Shown: positions 52,994 to 62,919 of the stretch, one piece after another
Layout: every line of letters starts with the position of its first letter
Position numbering within the stretch: the stretch's first letter is position 1
Assembly: GCF_022758145.1 (NCBI RefSeq)
Contig: NZ_JAJVDH010000002.1
Span: forward strand, 186,001-250,000
Length of the DNA: 64,000 nt
DNA from: Pontibacter vulgaris
GTDB taxonomy: Bacteria; Bacteroidota; Bacteroidia; Cytophagales; Hymenobacteraceae
Reading direction: 5' to 3'
Translations under genes and position numbers: made by a program
Notes under the pieces: model-generated
Databases searched by the model: none
What the model was told of the DNA's origin: nothing
What the model saw: the letters and a program-made list of their open reading frames with translations, nothing else

Positions 52994-53392
52994 ATGCATA
53001 CATTGCAAATGAGAGTTTCTGAAAAGAACAAGTTAGAAAAAATCATTATCGTAGGCGACCGCGTGCTCATAAAGCCCAAGAAAGCGCAGGAGCAAACCAA
53101 AAGCGGTTTATACCTGCCGCCCGGAGTGCAACAGAAAGAGAAAGTGCAGGAAGGCTACATTATGAAAGTTGGGCCCGGCTACCCGGTTGCAGCTGATTAT
53201 GGTTTTGAAGAAGAAGAACCCTGGGAGCAGCAGGAAGAAGAAGCGGTGCGTTATATTCCGTTGCAGTCTAAGGAAGGCGACCTGGCCATTTACCTGCAGC
53301 GCGATGCCATCGAAATAAGCTACCTCGGCGAGAAGTATTTTATAGTTCCGCAATCGGCTGTTCTGATGCTGGTGCGCGAAGAAGATCTGTAA
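52994..53392 (+). CDS. Orphan GroES-like co-chaperonin
   Basis: A 132-residue cpn10-like protein. It has the family core GDRVLIKPKKAQEQTKSGLY, then EGYIMKVGPG, but is longer than GroES (about 95 residues) because of an acidic insert (DYGFEEEEPWEQQEEEAVRY, about 68-87) and an N-terminal extension; an alternative start, Met7 (53012), is possible. No GroEL is nearby. One base separates it from the previous stop. A co-chaperone role is inferred from the fold only. Confidence 0.8.
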   Translation: MHTLQMRVSEKNKLEKIIIVGDRVLIKPKKAQEQTKSGLYLPPGVQQKEKVQEGYIMKVGPGYPVAADYGFEEEEPWEQQEEEAVRYIPLQSKEGDLAIYLQRDAIEISYLGEKYFIVPQSAVLMLVREEDL

Positions 53393-53418
53393 GTATAAAG
53401 TATAAACCCAGCTATCAG

Positions 53419-53456
53419 GAGCCATACCCCACAAAGGGTATGGCTCTTTTGTTTTT
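53419..53456 (+). terminator. Terminator of the GroES-like gene
   Basis: GAGCCATACCC (53419-53429) / GGGTATGGCTC (53436-53446), then TTTTGTTTTT. Confidence 0.88.
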
Positions 53457-53594
53457 ATACTTCCTGCGATGGTTTTCCGAGGCGAACGCAAGCTGGCTGA
53501 AATCAAGTTAAATATTTTCTAAAATATTTTTTATTCTTCAAGCAACCTTAGGTATCTATTTTTCATCTTTCCAGAGCCGTTACTTTCTAATTCT

Positions 53595-53602
53595 TACATT
53601 TG
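53595..53602 (+). promoter_or_regulatory. -7 promoter box for the DUF5916 gene
   Basis: TACATTTG, a perfect TAnnTTTG, 32 bases before the ATG. Confidence 0.5.
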
Positions 53603-53634
53603 CAGCAGATTTAACCGCCACACATTTCCAAACT

Positions 53635-56163
53635 ATGAAGAAATTATTACTATCCGCCTTTTTATGCCTGGTAGTTGTTTTGGTAGCCCTGTTGCCTGCT
53701 ACCCATACTATGGCACAAAACGTAAAAAAGAAGCCGGCTAAAGAGTTGCAGGCACTTCGCATAACAGATGCGCCTAAAATAGATGGCGTGTTAAACGAAG
53801 CCATTTGGCAACAGGCCCAGATTGCCACCAATTTTATCCAGAACAGGCCAACTCCCGGACCAGCCGAAGTACACCCCACGGAAGTACGCATACTGTATGA
53901 TGACGAAGCCATCTATATAGGAGCGATCATGAACGACGTGTCGCAGGATAGTATATTCAGGCAAATGGGGAAACGCGACGATTTGGGCAATACCGACTTC
54001 TTTGGCGTTTTCCTGGATACTTATAACGACCAACTAAACGGGTTTGGCTTTTTTACCACACCGGCCGGCGTGCAGCTCGATGCCCGCTACTCCTCTAACG
54101 GCGAAGATTTTAGCTGGAATGCTGTTTGGGAAAGTAACACCAGCCTGCAGGGCAACAGTTGGGTCGCCGAGTTTAAAATTCCTTATTCTGCAATTCGTTT
54201 CAGCAGCAAACCGGAGCAGTTGTGGGGCCTTAACTTTATGCGTAACCGGCAGTCAACGCGTCAGGGCTATTTCTGGAACCACGTAGACCCGGCAGTAGAT
54301 GGGTTTGTGAACCAATGGGGTAAATTAACCGGCATCAAAAACATAGAAGCTCCCTTGCGCTTATCTTTCACGCCTTATATTTCAGCTTATGCCGAAAGCA
54401 TTCCACAACCAAAAGAAGGCAGCAACGGTGTGAGCTATAAAAGCGACTATAACTTTGGCGGCGGCATGGATGTGAAGTATGGTATTAACGATGCCTTTAC
54501 GCTGGATATGACACTTATACCTGATTTCAGCCAGGTGCAATCTGATAACCAGGTACTGAACCTGTCGCCGTTTGAGGTGCAGTATAACGAGAACCGGCCA
54601 TTCTTTATGGAAGGTACCGAGCTGTTTAATAAAGGTAACTTCCTGTATTCGCGCAGAATTGGCGGTGCACCCATTAACCCGCTGAGTAGCGACGAGGAAG
54701 CAAAGCTTGGAAATAAAATTATCGAACAACCGCTCGAAACCAAAATGCTGAACGGTACTAAAGTATCGGGGCGTACACAATCTGGTTTGGGAGTAGGTAT
54801 TTTTAACGCCGTGGTGGGCCGGCAGTTTGCAACTGTAGAAGATAGCGAGGGCAACAGGTTTGAGAAAGAAATACAGCCGCTTACCAACTATAACATAACC
54901 GTTTTAGATCAGTCGCTGAAGAATAACTCTTACGTTACCCTGATCAATAACAACGTAATGCGGCAGGGCAGCACCTACGATGCTAACCTGACAGGCTTAG
55001 TATTTAAACTGGCGAATAAGAAGAATACCTATGCCATAGACGGAAAGGCAGCTCTGAGCCAGCAGTATTTTTCTGACAGTACAGCACTGGGCCATACTTA
55101 CCGTGTAGGCGTTGGTAAGATAAGCGGCAACTTCCAGGTATACGGTTCTCATACGCTTATTTCCGATACCTATAACCCAAACGACCTAGGTATCCTGTTC
55201 GTGAACAATTCCGTGGAGGAAAACCTGCAGTTTAATTATAACTTCTACCAGCCGTTCTGGAAATTCCTGAATATGTATACTAACATTGGCGCTGTTTATG
55301 CACGCAGGTATAAACCCGATACGTTTCAGAATTTCGTGATTTACGGTAACCTGAACACTACCTTTAAAAACTTTATGAGTGCAGGAGCCTTCTTTAATAT
55401 TGAGCCGGTTATTACCTATGATTTCTTTGAGCCGCGTGTAGCAGGCAGGTATTATACTTTTCCGACAAACAATAACATAGGCGGCTATGTATCTTCGGAT
55501 TATCGCAAAAAGTTTGCCCTGGATGTGAGCGGTAATTACCGTTGGTTTGACGAGAATAACAGGAACAACATTAACTTCGATATTTCGCCAAGATACCGTG
55601 TAAACGATAAGCTTTCGTTTACATATAGCTACAGCCGTAATCTGCGGTTTGACGAGATGGGATTTGCCAAAAAGATAAATCCTGAACCTGGCATAAATGA
55701 TACGAAAGAGCCTTTTGTTATTTTCGGCCGCCGCAATTTAAATACGACATCAAGTACCCTGACAAGTAACTTCAGCTTCAATAACAAAATGTCGGTCTCG
55801 TTGCGGGCACGCCATTACTGGACCAAAGCTGAGTATAAAGACTACCACCGTTTAACTGCCGATGGCTTATTGCAGCCCGATACGTATCCGAATGGCTATA
55901 ACGACAAATATGCAGGCGCTAACCATAACATCAACTTCAATGTGTTCAATATCGATATGATTTATTCGTGGTGGTTTGCACCGGGCAGCGAGATTAGTGT
56001 TGTCTGGAAAAATGCCATACACGAGAGCAAAAATGTAGTGGTGCCACGTTACCTGGATAACTTCTCTAACACGATCTCATCGCCGCAGAACAACAGCTTC
56101 TCTGTTAAGGTGCTTTATTATATCGATTACCTTACCCTTAAGAAACGCCTGAAGAAATCGTAA
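53635..56163 (+). CDS. DUF5916 outer-membrane protein with CBM9-like N-terminal domain
   Basis: An 842-residue exported protein. Signal peptide 1-28 (ends THTMAQ). Residues about 40-240 form a carbohydrate-binding-module-9-like domain: APKIDGVLNEAIWQQA, VRILYDDEAIYIGA, then WVAEFKIPYSAIRF. The remainder is an outer-membrane barrel with the DUF5916 mark: NRPFFMEGTELFNKG and LFYSRRIG-type sequence (about 320-345), then repeated aromatic strands such as SYSRNLRF and VLYYIDYLTLKKR at the end. It probably binds glycans at the surface. Function unknown. Confidence 0.88.
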   Translation: MKKLLLSAFLCLVVVLVALLPATHTMAQNVKKKPAKELQALRITDAPKIDGVLNEAIWQQAQIATNFIQNRPTPGPAEVHPTEVRILYDDEAIYIGAIMNDVSQDSIFRQMGKRDDLGNTDFFGVFLDTYNDQLNGFGFFTTPAGVQLDARYSSNGEDFSWNAVWESNTSLQGNSWVAEFKIPYSAIRFSSKPEQLWGLNFMRNRQSTRQGYFWNHVDPAVDGFVNQWGKLTGIKNIEAPLRLSFTPYISAYAESIPQPKEGSNGVSYKSDYNFGGGMDVKYGINDAFTLDMTLIPDFSQVQSDNQVLNLSPFEVQYNENRPFFMEGTELFNKGNFLYSRRIGGAPINPLSSDEEAKLGNKIIEQPLETKMLNGTKVSGRTQSGLGVGIFNAVVGRQFATVEDSEGNRFEKEIQPLTNYNITVLDQSLKNNSYVTLINNNVMRQGSTYDANLTGLVFKLANKKNTYAIDGKAALSQQYFSDSTALGHTYRVGVGKISGNFQVYGSHTLISDTYNPNDLGILFVNNSVEENLQFNYNFYQPFWKFLNMYTNIGAVYARRYKPDTFQNFVIYGNLNTTFKNFMSAGAFFNIEPVITYDFFEPRVAGRYYTFPTNNNIGGYVSSDYRKKFALDVSGNYRWFDENNRNNINFDISPRYRVNDKLSFTYSYSRNLRFDEMGFAKKINPEPGINDTKEPFVIFGRRNLNTTSSTLTSNFSFNNKMSVSLRARHYWTKAEYKDYHRLTADGLLQPDTYPNGYNDKYAGANHNINFNVFNIDMIYSWWFAPGSEISVVWKNAIHESKNVVVPRYLDNFSNTISSPQNNSFSVKVLYYIDYLTLKKRLKKS

Positions 56164-56186
56164 GCTGCTTTAAGTTAACAAAGTAT

Positions 56187-56229
56187 AAACATAAAATCCG
56201 GAGCAAGTACAGCTCCGGATTTTATGTTT
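56187..56229. terminator. Terminator after the DUF5916 gene
   Basis: 18-bp perfect stem (56187-56204 and 56212-56229) with an AAGTACA loop; symmetrical, so possibly bidirectional. Confidence 0.9.
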
Positions 56230-56293
56230 TAAAGCAGTTGCTAAAATGTTGCGTCAGGTCGAAATCTGCGCGGAAATGAAGTATAAGTATAAA

Positions 56294-56325
56294 AAAGGAG
56301 CGGCCTTATCAAAAGCCGCTCCTTT
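56294..56325 (-). terminator. Terminator of the subtilase gene
   Basis: AAAGGAGCGGC / GCCGCTCCTTT stem; it lies 24 bases past the stop codon on the minus strand. Confidence 0.88.
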
Positions 56326-56349
56326 ATAGTTGGTTTTTATACTTTCAGA

Positions 56350-59300
56350 TTAATGCTGTACCATCAGTTTTTGGGTATAGGTGGTGCTGCCATAACGCAC
56401 ACGCAGTAGGTAGATGCCCGATGCTCTAGATGAAAGATCCAGGGTGCCTTCATATAAACCATTAAACTTCTTCACATAGCGGGTATAAATCAGGTTGCCC
56501 ATCAGGTCAGTAACATCAACGCTGATATCCTCCGGCTGGCTTGTTTCTAATAGTATTTTAAAGCGGCCTGTGCTTGGGTTTGGCGATACTACCAGCTCAG
56601 CTCCGATCTCAGGGCCATCCTGCTGGAAAGAGAAAGTATAAGCTGTAGACATTTCTGAGATGCAGCCATCCTTCACCACCATAACAGTATAATTTCCGCT
56701 TTGGGTAGGTATGTAGTTCTGGTTTGTAGCATCCTGTATAAGCCTGCCGTTCAGGTACCAGCGGTTGCCCTCTGCTGCACTCGATTTCAGGGTAAGGTTG
56801 CTGCGGGTAATTTGTGGCTTTTGCAGCGGTGTGCCTATCTTTTCAGTTACAGGTATACGCTCACTTTTACAGCCCAGCGCACTTACTTTCAGGTCATAGA
56901 AATAATAGTAATAGGCTTCTGGTGTAGTGGTGGCTGTGTTACCGGTTATGGTAAATACATTAGGTATGCCAAACGGATAGCCTGTTACACCTGCATTGTT
57001 GCGGTAAATGGTAGCACCGTTTTCATAAGAAATAGCAATTTTATAGTTGCCCGCATGTGGCAGTTCCAGGCCAAGGTAATAAACGGCTCCCTGGTCAGCC
57101 GGATCATCTGGCTGATCCTTCGGGCCTGGTATGGTTCTGGTCGGCGTAACAGTTAATGTTCTGGAAGATACGGGTGCCCCATCCTGATCATAAGCTGTAA
57201 ACGTAATCTTGCCGCCGTTGCCAATGTATAACCTCGCACTTTCCAGCAACATGGGTGCATTGGTAGTAACAAGAACGTCCGGTGTAAACTGGTTATAACC
57301 ACCGCCCGTGGCAAAGCCTTTGGTAGCAGGGCCAATAGTTGCCGAAAAGTCATTAAGAGAAGCGTAAAGTGTGCCGCCCGATATAGTAAGTGGTAGTTGC
57401 AGTTGGTTGCCTGCAGCTATAGGTTGAGTGGCAGTAGCAGAAGTATACCAGAAAATGGTGCCATCGCCGGATCCGGTTAAGCTATACGTACCGGCGCTGC
57501 CGCAACGATAAATAGCAGCCTGCGGCGCAGCAGCATTAGCGGCTATAGTTATACTTTGCCGGGTGCTGTTGTTTGCTGGCACGGCATCGCCGGAAAATTC
57601 GGTAAATGCCTCCAGTGTATAAGTCGCGCCTGCTTCTGTGGCAAAACCATTGCTAAACATTAACTCATCCTGCGAGAATGCTGCCAGCGTGCCTTTGTAT
57701 TGCTCAGAAAGTGTAGTAACCTCCCGGCCATTGCGCAGAACTTTTACTTTAACAGTTATATTGGATGCTGCGGCAGTACCAAAGTTGCGTATTAGTACAC
57801 TTAATGGCTGGTTTGGAGTAGCGCAAAGTGCCGAGGTTGGGAGTTTGATAGTGGCTACTCCTACATCCTTCTGCGGGCGCTCGAACTTTACAAGGTAATC
57901 CTGGGTTTCGCCGCGCTCGTAAGCGCCACAAGCAGTTATACTACCGGCATTTGCTGTTTCAGCCAGCACCACACGCATCCGTACGGTTCTTCCAATTTCT
58001 ACGGTTGCCGGGGCTGTTATGGAAGAGGTGAAATCGGCATTGCCGGTTAGCGTGCTGAATGTTGCTGCTGTTTCGCTGGCATCGTTAAAATCTCCGTCTC
58101 CGTTCCAGTCTATAAACACTTTAGGAGCTTTGGCTGCGTCCGTTCCGCATGTGCCCGTTGATATACTTACCGACTTGGTCTGGCCGGGCTCGAATGTATA
58201 AGTATGGTTGGTATAGTTGCTGTAAGTGGTGCATGTGCCCGCCTGCCACTGCCACTTTGCAACATCACCTACTTTAAACTCATCAATAAAAGCGCCCTGA
58301 TCTGTGTTTGGTGCGCTGGTGCAATAAGCTGTACCGCCAACTCCGCTTGCCAGCAACGAAAAAGCCTGTGGCCCGCGCTGAAGAGTGCCTTTGTGTTTTA
58401 CTTTGATAGTATACGTTTCGCCTGGTATTGCATTTTCTACCAACACTTGTTCCACGTTATCCAGAATATTATCTCCGCGGGAAGCTACGTTAGCTGGGTT
58501 TTTAGGGTCAAGTATCCATGGCAGGAAAGTAGTAGTTGAGTTTGAGATGCGCACATCCAAGTCGTTTACCAGGCGTGGAGCAGGATTGTCTAATGCGTTG
58601 GTGTTTAAGGCTACGGCTGTTGCTTCAGGGTCGGTCCAGGCGATGGTTACTACCAACGGGCCTGCTCCGGATGCTGTTACCTGCAGCGTGTATTCCTCGT
58701 TTTGGGCCAGTGTTTTTTCCTGCAAAAGGTGTGTGCCATTGGTGTTGGATATAAGTGCTGCGGCTTTGCCGGCATTCAATAATCCCCAGCCATAAACATA
58801 ATCGGGGCCGGGTGCTGTGCCTGCCTCGCTGGCAGTATGTATGGCAAGGCCGCGCAAAGTAGCCGCACGCATTACGTTTCCGTTGTTCAGGTTGCTGTAG
58901 TGCTCCTGTAATAGTAACATACTTCCTGCCACGTTTGGCGACGCCATAGATGTGCCGCTCATACTTTGGTATGCACGGTCGCTCTCGCTGGAGGTAGATA
59001 ATACTGCTACACCATTACCAACAATATCTGGCTTTATACGGCCATCATCGGTAGGGCCATAGCTGCTGAATCCGGAAATACGCACATCAGAAGGCTGGTT
59101 ATAGCCAGTAGAGATGGGTTCTACAGCGCCTACAAGAAGTATGTTTTTAGCATTGCCGTAAGTTGAGATGATATCATAGCTATTGTTACTGCTGATGCTG
59201 GCCGGGCGGCTGCTTACTAAGTTGAATTTGCCGTTGCTGTCGCGCTGGTAATATGGCTTGCCTACTTCCGGCCCGGTTTCGCCACGGCTGTTTCCTGCTG

Positions 59301-60114
59301 ATTTAACGATCAGGTAATAAGGTGCTTCGAATGCAATCTTATCCCACTTAGAGGCAGACTCATCATAGTACCCAAACCTATAATCTTCGGTGCTGCTGAT
59401 GTCGGGGTTGCCCCACCACTCCCAATAAGGGTCTTCGGCTGTGCCTTTGCGGTCGGAGTTAAAGCGCCAGCCCGTTAAAGAGCCATACGAGTGGTTAGAT
59501 ACCAGCAGCCCTGAAGCTGCCGCTGCCATTTCTGTTATGTCGTTGTTGAAATCATAAGCCATCAGTGTTTTTGTGCCGAATGCCATACCTTTGGCCAGTG
59601 CATTAACGCCGCTGGCAATCATGGTACCCGCTACGTGGGTGGCATGGCCGTCGACTTTGGTAGGTTTATCTTTCTGCACAACACGGCCTTTCAGTTCCTG
59701 GTGCGTTTCCAGTACACGGCCACCATCCCAGATTCCTAATTTGTTGTTTACGGCACTGCCAGCACCGCTCAGGTTCAGGCCCAATGAGCCGCCTGCCCAC
59801 AGCTGGTCGGTGTTGGTGGTAGCAGCCGCGCGGGTGTTGTTATAGGTAATGTAGTAAACAGGTAAGCCTCTTTTATCAAGCCCCTGCAGCGACATGTGCG
59901 TGCCATCAGAGTAGGTTTTTTCTATTACCCATCCGTGTTTCTTTGCAAGGATCAAAGCCTTCGCGTAGTTCTCTTGGTACTCTTTATCAGCCTGGGTTGC
60001 AATTTGCTGCAGCGCCACTGAGTTCGCACGTTTAGGAGCATTGCCCCGCTGTGCATACGCCGTTGTGGTAGTTGCCACGGCTAAAGCGGCAAACCATAGG
60101 CTTAATCCTTTCAT
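56350..60114 (-). CDS. Secreted subtilisin-like (S8) protease with type IX sorting domain
   Basis: A 1254-residue exported protease. Signal peptide 1-21 (ends TAYAQ). The S8 triad is Asp130 (GIWDGG), His157 (DGHATH) and Ser389 (SGTSMASP), with oxyanion Asn275 (SAGNSRG); the pair makes this an active-looking enzyme. Following are a jelly-roll-like segment, a GEVED domain (VFIDWNGDGDFNDASE, RMRVVLAE), a CARDB-like domain (KDVGVATIKLP, then LIRNFGTAAASNITVKVKV), Ig-like pieces, and the type A T9SS C-terminal domain (SPNPSTGRFKILLE, LTDLMG-like, then GIYLLRV and KLMVQH). It would be secreted and anchored through T9SS. Transcribed alone. Confidence 0.93.
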   Translation of the reverse strand: MKGLSLWFAALAVATTTTAYAQRGNAPKRANSVALQQIATQADKEYQENYAKALILAKKHGWVIEKTYSDGTHMSLQGLDKRGLPVYYITYNNTRAAATTNTDQLWAGGSLGLNLSGAGSAVNNKLGIWDGGRVLETHQELKGRVVQKDKPTKVDGHATHVAGTMIASGVNALAKGMAFGTKTLMAYDFNNDITEMAAAASGLLVSNHSYGSLTGWRFNSDRKGTAEDPYWEWWGNPDISSTEDYRFGYYDESASKWDKIAFEAPYYLIVKSAGNSRGETGPEVGKPYYQRDSNGKFNLVSSRPASISSNNSYDIISTYGNAKNILLVGAVEPISTGYNQPSDVRISGFSSYGPTDDGRIKPDIVGNGVAVLSTSSESDRAYQSMSGTSMASPNVAGSMLLLQEHYSNLNNGNVMRAATLRGLAIHTASEAGTAPGPDYVYGWGLLNAGKAAALISNTNGTHLLQEKTLAQNEEYTLQVTASGAGPLVVTIAWTDPEATAVALNTNALDNPAPRLVNDLDVRISNSTTTFLPWILDPKNPANVASRGDNILDNVEQVLVENAIPGETYTIKVKHKGTLQRGPQAFSLLASGVGGTAYCTSAPNTDQGAFIDEFKVGDVAKWQWQAGTCTTYSNYTNHTYTFEPGQTKSVSISTGTCGTDAAKAPKVFIDWNGDGDFNDASETAATFSTLTGNADFTSSITAPATVEIGRTVRMRVVLAETANAGSITACGAYERGETQDYLVKFERPQKDVGVATIKLPTSALCATPNQPLSVLIRNFGTAAASNITVKVKVLRNGREVTTLSEQYKGTLAAFSQDELMFSNGFATEAGATYTLEAFTEFSGDAVPANNSTRQSITIAANAAAPQAAIYRCGSAGTYSLTGSGDGTIFWYTSATATQPIAAGNQLQLPLTISGGTLYASLNDFSATIGPATKGFATGGGYNQFTPDVLVTTNAPMLLESARLYIGNGGKITFTAYDQDGAPVSSRTLTVTPTRTIPGPKDQPDDPADQGAVYYLGLELPHAGNYKIAISYENGATIYRNNAGVTGYPFGIPNVFTITGNTATTTPEAYYYYFYDLKVSALGCKSERIPVTEKIGTPLQKPQITRSNLTLKSSAAEGNRWYLNGRLIQDATNQNYIPTQSGNYTVMVVKDGCISEMSTAYTFSFQQDGPEIGAELVVSPNPSTGRFKILLETSQPEDISVDVTDLMGNLIYTRYVKKFNGLYEGTLDLSSRASGIYLLRVRYGSTTYTQKLMVQH

Positions 60115-60291
60115 AAAAACTTAGATAGAGTAAAAATTATAGCCTTTCAAGTTACTATAAATGTACGATAATGCCAACCTGGGCTATTAAAGCGCTAAAT
60201 AATACTATTGTTACTGTTTTGGATTGCAACAGAAGTATAGCGGATAAAGGTCATTTTCAAACACAAATTTTGTAGTATGCCGGAAAAGAAA

Positions 60292-60322
60292 AAAAGCGCA
60301 CCAGGTTAGCTGGTGCGCTTTT
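60292..60322 (-). terminator. Terminator of hemB
   Basis: AAAAGCGCACCAG (60292-60304) / CTGGTGCGCTTTT (60310-60322), a 13-bp perfect stem; it lies 20 bases past the hemB stop. Confidence 0.9.
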
Positions 60323-60342
60323 AAAGTATAAAACAGGTTGTC

Positions 60343-61314
60343 TTACTTTTTCAGATACTGGGCAAACTCCTTGGCAAAGTATGAAAGTATAATATCTGCT
60401 CCGGCACGTTTTATACTTGTCAGCGTTTCTACCATGATCTTTTCGCCATCTATCCAGCCTTTCTGAGCAGCAGCTTTTACCATGGCATACTCACCGCTTA
60501 CGTTGTAGGCAGCAATGGGCAGGTTAGAGTTATCGCGCAGCAGCTTAATTACATCCAGGTAAGATAGGGCAGGTTTTACCATCAGGTAATCGGCGCCTTC
60601 AGCGGTGTCCAGCTCGGCTTCAATCAGAGCTTCGCGGCTGTTGGCGTAGTTCATCTGGTAGGTTTTCTTGTCGCCGGCTTTAGGAGCAGAGTCCAGAGCA
60701 TCGCGGAACGGGCCGTAGAAAGCACTTGCATACTTGGCAGTATAAGCCATAATGCCCACTTTGGTAAAGCCATGCTCATCCAGCACGCGGCGGATGTGGC
60801 CAACACGTCCGTCCATCATATCGGATGGAGCAACAATATCGGCTCCGGCCTGTGCCTGCACCAGTGCCATTTTACCTAAAACTTCCAGTGTGGCATCGTT
60901 CAGAATTTCGCCGTTCTCTACTATACCATCGTGCCCGTCAGAGCTATAAGGGTCCATGGCAATGTCGGTGATCAGGGCAACATCCGGGAAGTTCTTCTTT
61001 ATCTCGCGGATAGCGCTCGGGAAAAGGCCTTCCGGGTTATAGCTTTCAGTAGCAAATTTATCTTTATACTGCTCTGGTACAGCCGGGAAAGGGGCAAACG
61101 CTTTAACGCCAAGCTCAACGCAGGCTGCAACTTCGTCTAAAACTGTATCAACAGAAAAACGATTAATGCCTGGCATAGAGGCAACCTCGATGCGCTGGTT
61201 CTGGCCTTCTATCAGGAAAAGCGGGTATATAAAATCATGGGTGCTCAGACTTGTTTCCTGCACCATATTGCGGATCGCCTCGGTCTGGCGATTACGTCTT
61301 GGTCTTCTGTTCAT
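60343..61314 (-). CDS. hemB: Porphobilinogen synthase
   Basis: A 323-residue enzyme joining two 5-aminolevulinate molecules in haem synthesis. The start is set at the second of two adjacent Met (MNRRPRRNRQT); the upstream Met at 61353 adds 13 residues and would leave almost no leader after the box at 61361. Active-site lysines are in YTAKYASAFYGPFRD and MVKPALSYLD. The metal-site region DIAMDPYSSDGHDGI replaces the cysteine triad of the zinc type (CLCEYTSHGHCG) with a DxxxxxxDGHDG pattern, so it is the Mg-dependent type. Transcribed alone. Confidence 0.96.
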   Translation of the reverse strand: MNRRPRRNRQTEAIRNMVQETSLSTHDFIYPLFLIEGQNQRIEVASMPGINRFSVDTVLDEVAACVELGVKAFAPFPAVPEQYKDKFATESYNPEGLFPSAIREIKKNFPDVALITDIAMDPYSSDGHDGIVENGEILNDATLEVLGKMALVQAQAGADIVAPSDMMDGRVGHIRRVLDEHGFTKVGIMAYTAKYASAFYGPFRDALDSAPKAGDKKTYQMNYANSREALIEAELDTAEGADYLMVKPALSYLDVIKLLRDNSNLPIAAYNVSGEYAMVKAAAQKGWIDGEKIMVETLTSIKRAGADIILSYFAKEFAQYLKK

Positions 61315-61360
61315 CATAATTATGGAATATTCAGAAAAACTGTTCAAAATCAAGTTGATG

Positions 61361-61368
61361 CAAAGGTA
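61361..61368 (-). promoter_or_regulatory. -7 promoter box for hemB
   Basis: Read on the minus strand: TACCTTTG, 46 bases before the preferred ATG at 61314. Confidence 0.5.
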
Positions 61369-61489
61369 CGGCTAATGGTGTGGAATTGAAATGATGGCTG
61401 TCAGTTTTTATGTTTATACACAGATGTTAAAGCTGAGCCTTCTCATTGCTCAAAGTATAAAAAGTAAACTTATAAATGTCCGGATAATT

Positions 61490-61522
61490 AAAAAGGCGAA
61501 GCCATTACAACCTCGCCTTTTT
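61490..61522 (-). terminator. Terminator of the ornithine aminotransferase gene
   Basis: AAAAAGGCGA (61490-61499) / TCGCCTTTTT (61513-61522), just after the stop codon at 61542 on the minus strand. Confidence 0.88.
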
Positions 61523-61541
61523 AGCAATCAACAAGTATAGT

Positions 61542-62783
61542 TTAGAAACTCATTAGTACTTCTTCAATAATATCGCAGCACTCGTGCAGTTGCTCTTCGG
61601 TAATAACCAGCGGCGGGGCAAAACGGATAATATCGCCGTGCGTTGGTTTGGCCAGCAATCCTTTTTCCATCAGTTTTACGCATACATCCCAAGCTGTGCG
61701 GCCATCCGGAGTAGGGCTGATGATAACGGCATTGAGCAAACCGCGGCCGCGAACGAGTGTAACCAGCTCAGGGCGCTCTAGTTTAATCTGATTCATACGC
61801 TCCCGGAAAATATGACCTAGGGTATGGGCATTCTCCGTCAGGTTTTCTTCTTTAATAACCTCTAAGGCTGCAATGGCTACAGTTGCTGCCAGTGGGTTAC
61901 CCCCAAATGTAGAACCATGTTCGCCGGGTTGTATGCACAGCATGATATCGTCGTTAGCCAATGCCACCGAAACAGGAAGTACGCCACCAGAAAGCGCCTT
62001 GCCAAGTATAAGTATATCAGCGTGTACGTTATCATAATCGCTTGCCAGTAATTTGCCGGTGCGGCCTATGCCTGTCTGTATCTCGTCAGCTATCAGCAGC
62101 ACGTTGTATTGCTTGCATATTTCATGTGCTTTGGCCAGGTAGCCATCGTTTGGTACCATTACGCCGGCTTCGCCCTGAATAGGCTCTACCAGGAACGCGC
62201 ATACATTTGGATTTTCTTTCAGGGCCAGTTCCAGGGCATCTGTATCGTTGTAAGGTATAACCTTGTAGCCTGGGTTGTATGGTCCGAATCCTTTGGTTGA
62301 GTCAGGGTCAGTTGAGAAGGATATAATTCCTGTGGTGCGGCCATGGAAGTTATGCTCAACCACAATAATTTCGGCCTGGTTAGGGGCGATGCCTTTTTTA
62401 AGGTAACCCCACTTACGAGCCAGTTTAATAGCTGTTTCTACGGCCTCCGCGCCGGAGTTCATAAGCAGTGCTTTGTCGTAGCCGAAATACTCACAAATAT
62501 ACTTTTCGGCAGCGCCTAGTTTGTCGTTATAAAAAGCACGCGAAGTAAGCGTAAGCTGCTGTGCCTGCTCTACCAGTGCATTAATGATCTTAGGGTGGCA
62601 GTGGCCCTGGTTAACCGCACTGTACGCCGACAGGAAATCGTAGTAATGTTTTCCTTCCACATCCCAGAGATGAACACCTTCGCCGCGTGTAAGTACTACG
62701 GGCAGTGGGTGGTAGTTATGGGCGCCATACTTGTTTTCGATTTCAATAGCCTGCTGGCTGGAGGTAATGGTTAGCGTGCTCAT
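61542..62783 (-). CDS. rocD: Ornithine aminotransferase
   Basis: A 413-residue fold-type I PLP enzyme from the Met at 62783 (an upstream Met at 62810 adds nine residues). It converts ornithine to glutamate semialdehyde. Family blocks: [67 protein letters not shown], and the PLP-lysine line ILGKALSGG. It resembles eukaryotic-type OAT. Links to arginine/proline use. Transcribed alone. Confidence 0.94.
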   Translation of the reverse strand: MSTLTITSSQQAIEIENKYGAHNYHPLPVVLTRGEGVHLWDVEGKHYYDFLSAYSAVNQGHCHPKIINALVEQAQQLTLTSRAFYNDKLGAAEKYICEYFGYDKALLMNSGAEAVETAIKLARKWGYLKKGIAPNQAEIIVVEHNFHGRTTGIISFSTDPDSTKGFGPYNPGYKVIPYNDTDALELALKENPNVCAFLVEPIQGEAGVMVPNDGYLAKAHEICKQYNVLLIADEIQTGIGRTGKLLASDYDNVHADILILGKALSGGVLPVSVALANDDIMLCIQPGEHGSTFGGNPLAATVAIAALEVIKEENLTENAHTLGHIFRERMNQIKLERPELVTLVRGRGLLNAVIISPTPDGRTAWDVCVKLMEKGLLAKPTHGDIIRFAPPLVITEEQLHECCDIIEEVLMSF

Positions 62784-62919
62784 AGTTTTGTTTGTGAATT
62801 TCTGGTACAAGGCCCCTGCTGAAGCAAGAGTCCATATAATTTACAGATAAAACTGTATATAGTTGTAAAAATAGTTAAAACCCGGCAGGTATAAAACCTT
62901 TTATACATATTGAGCCAGC

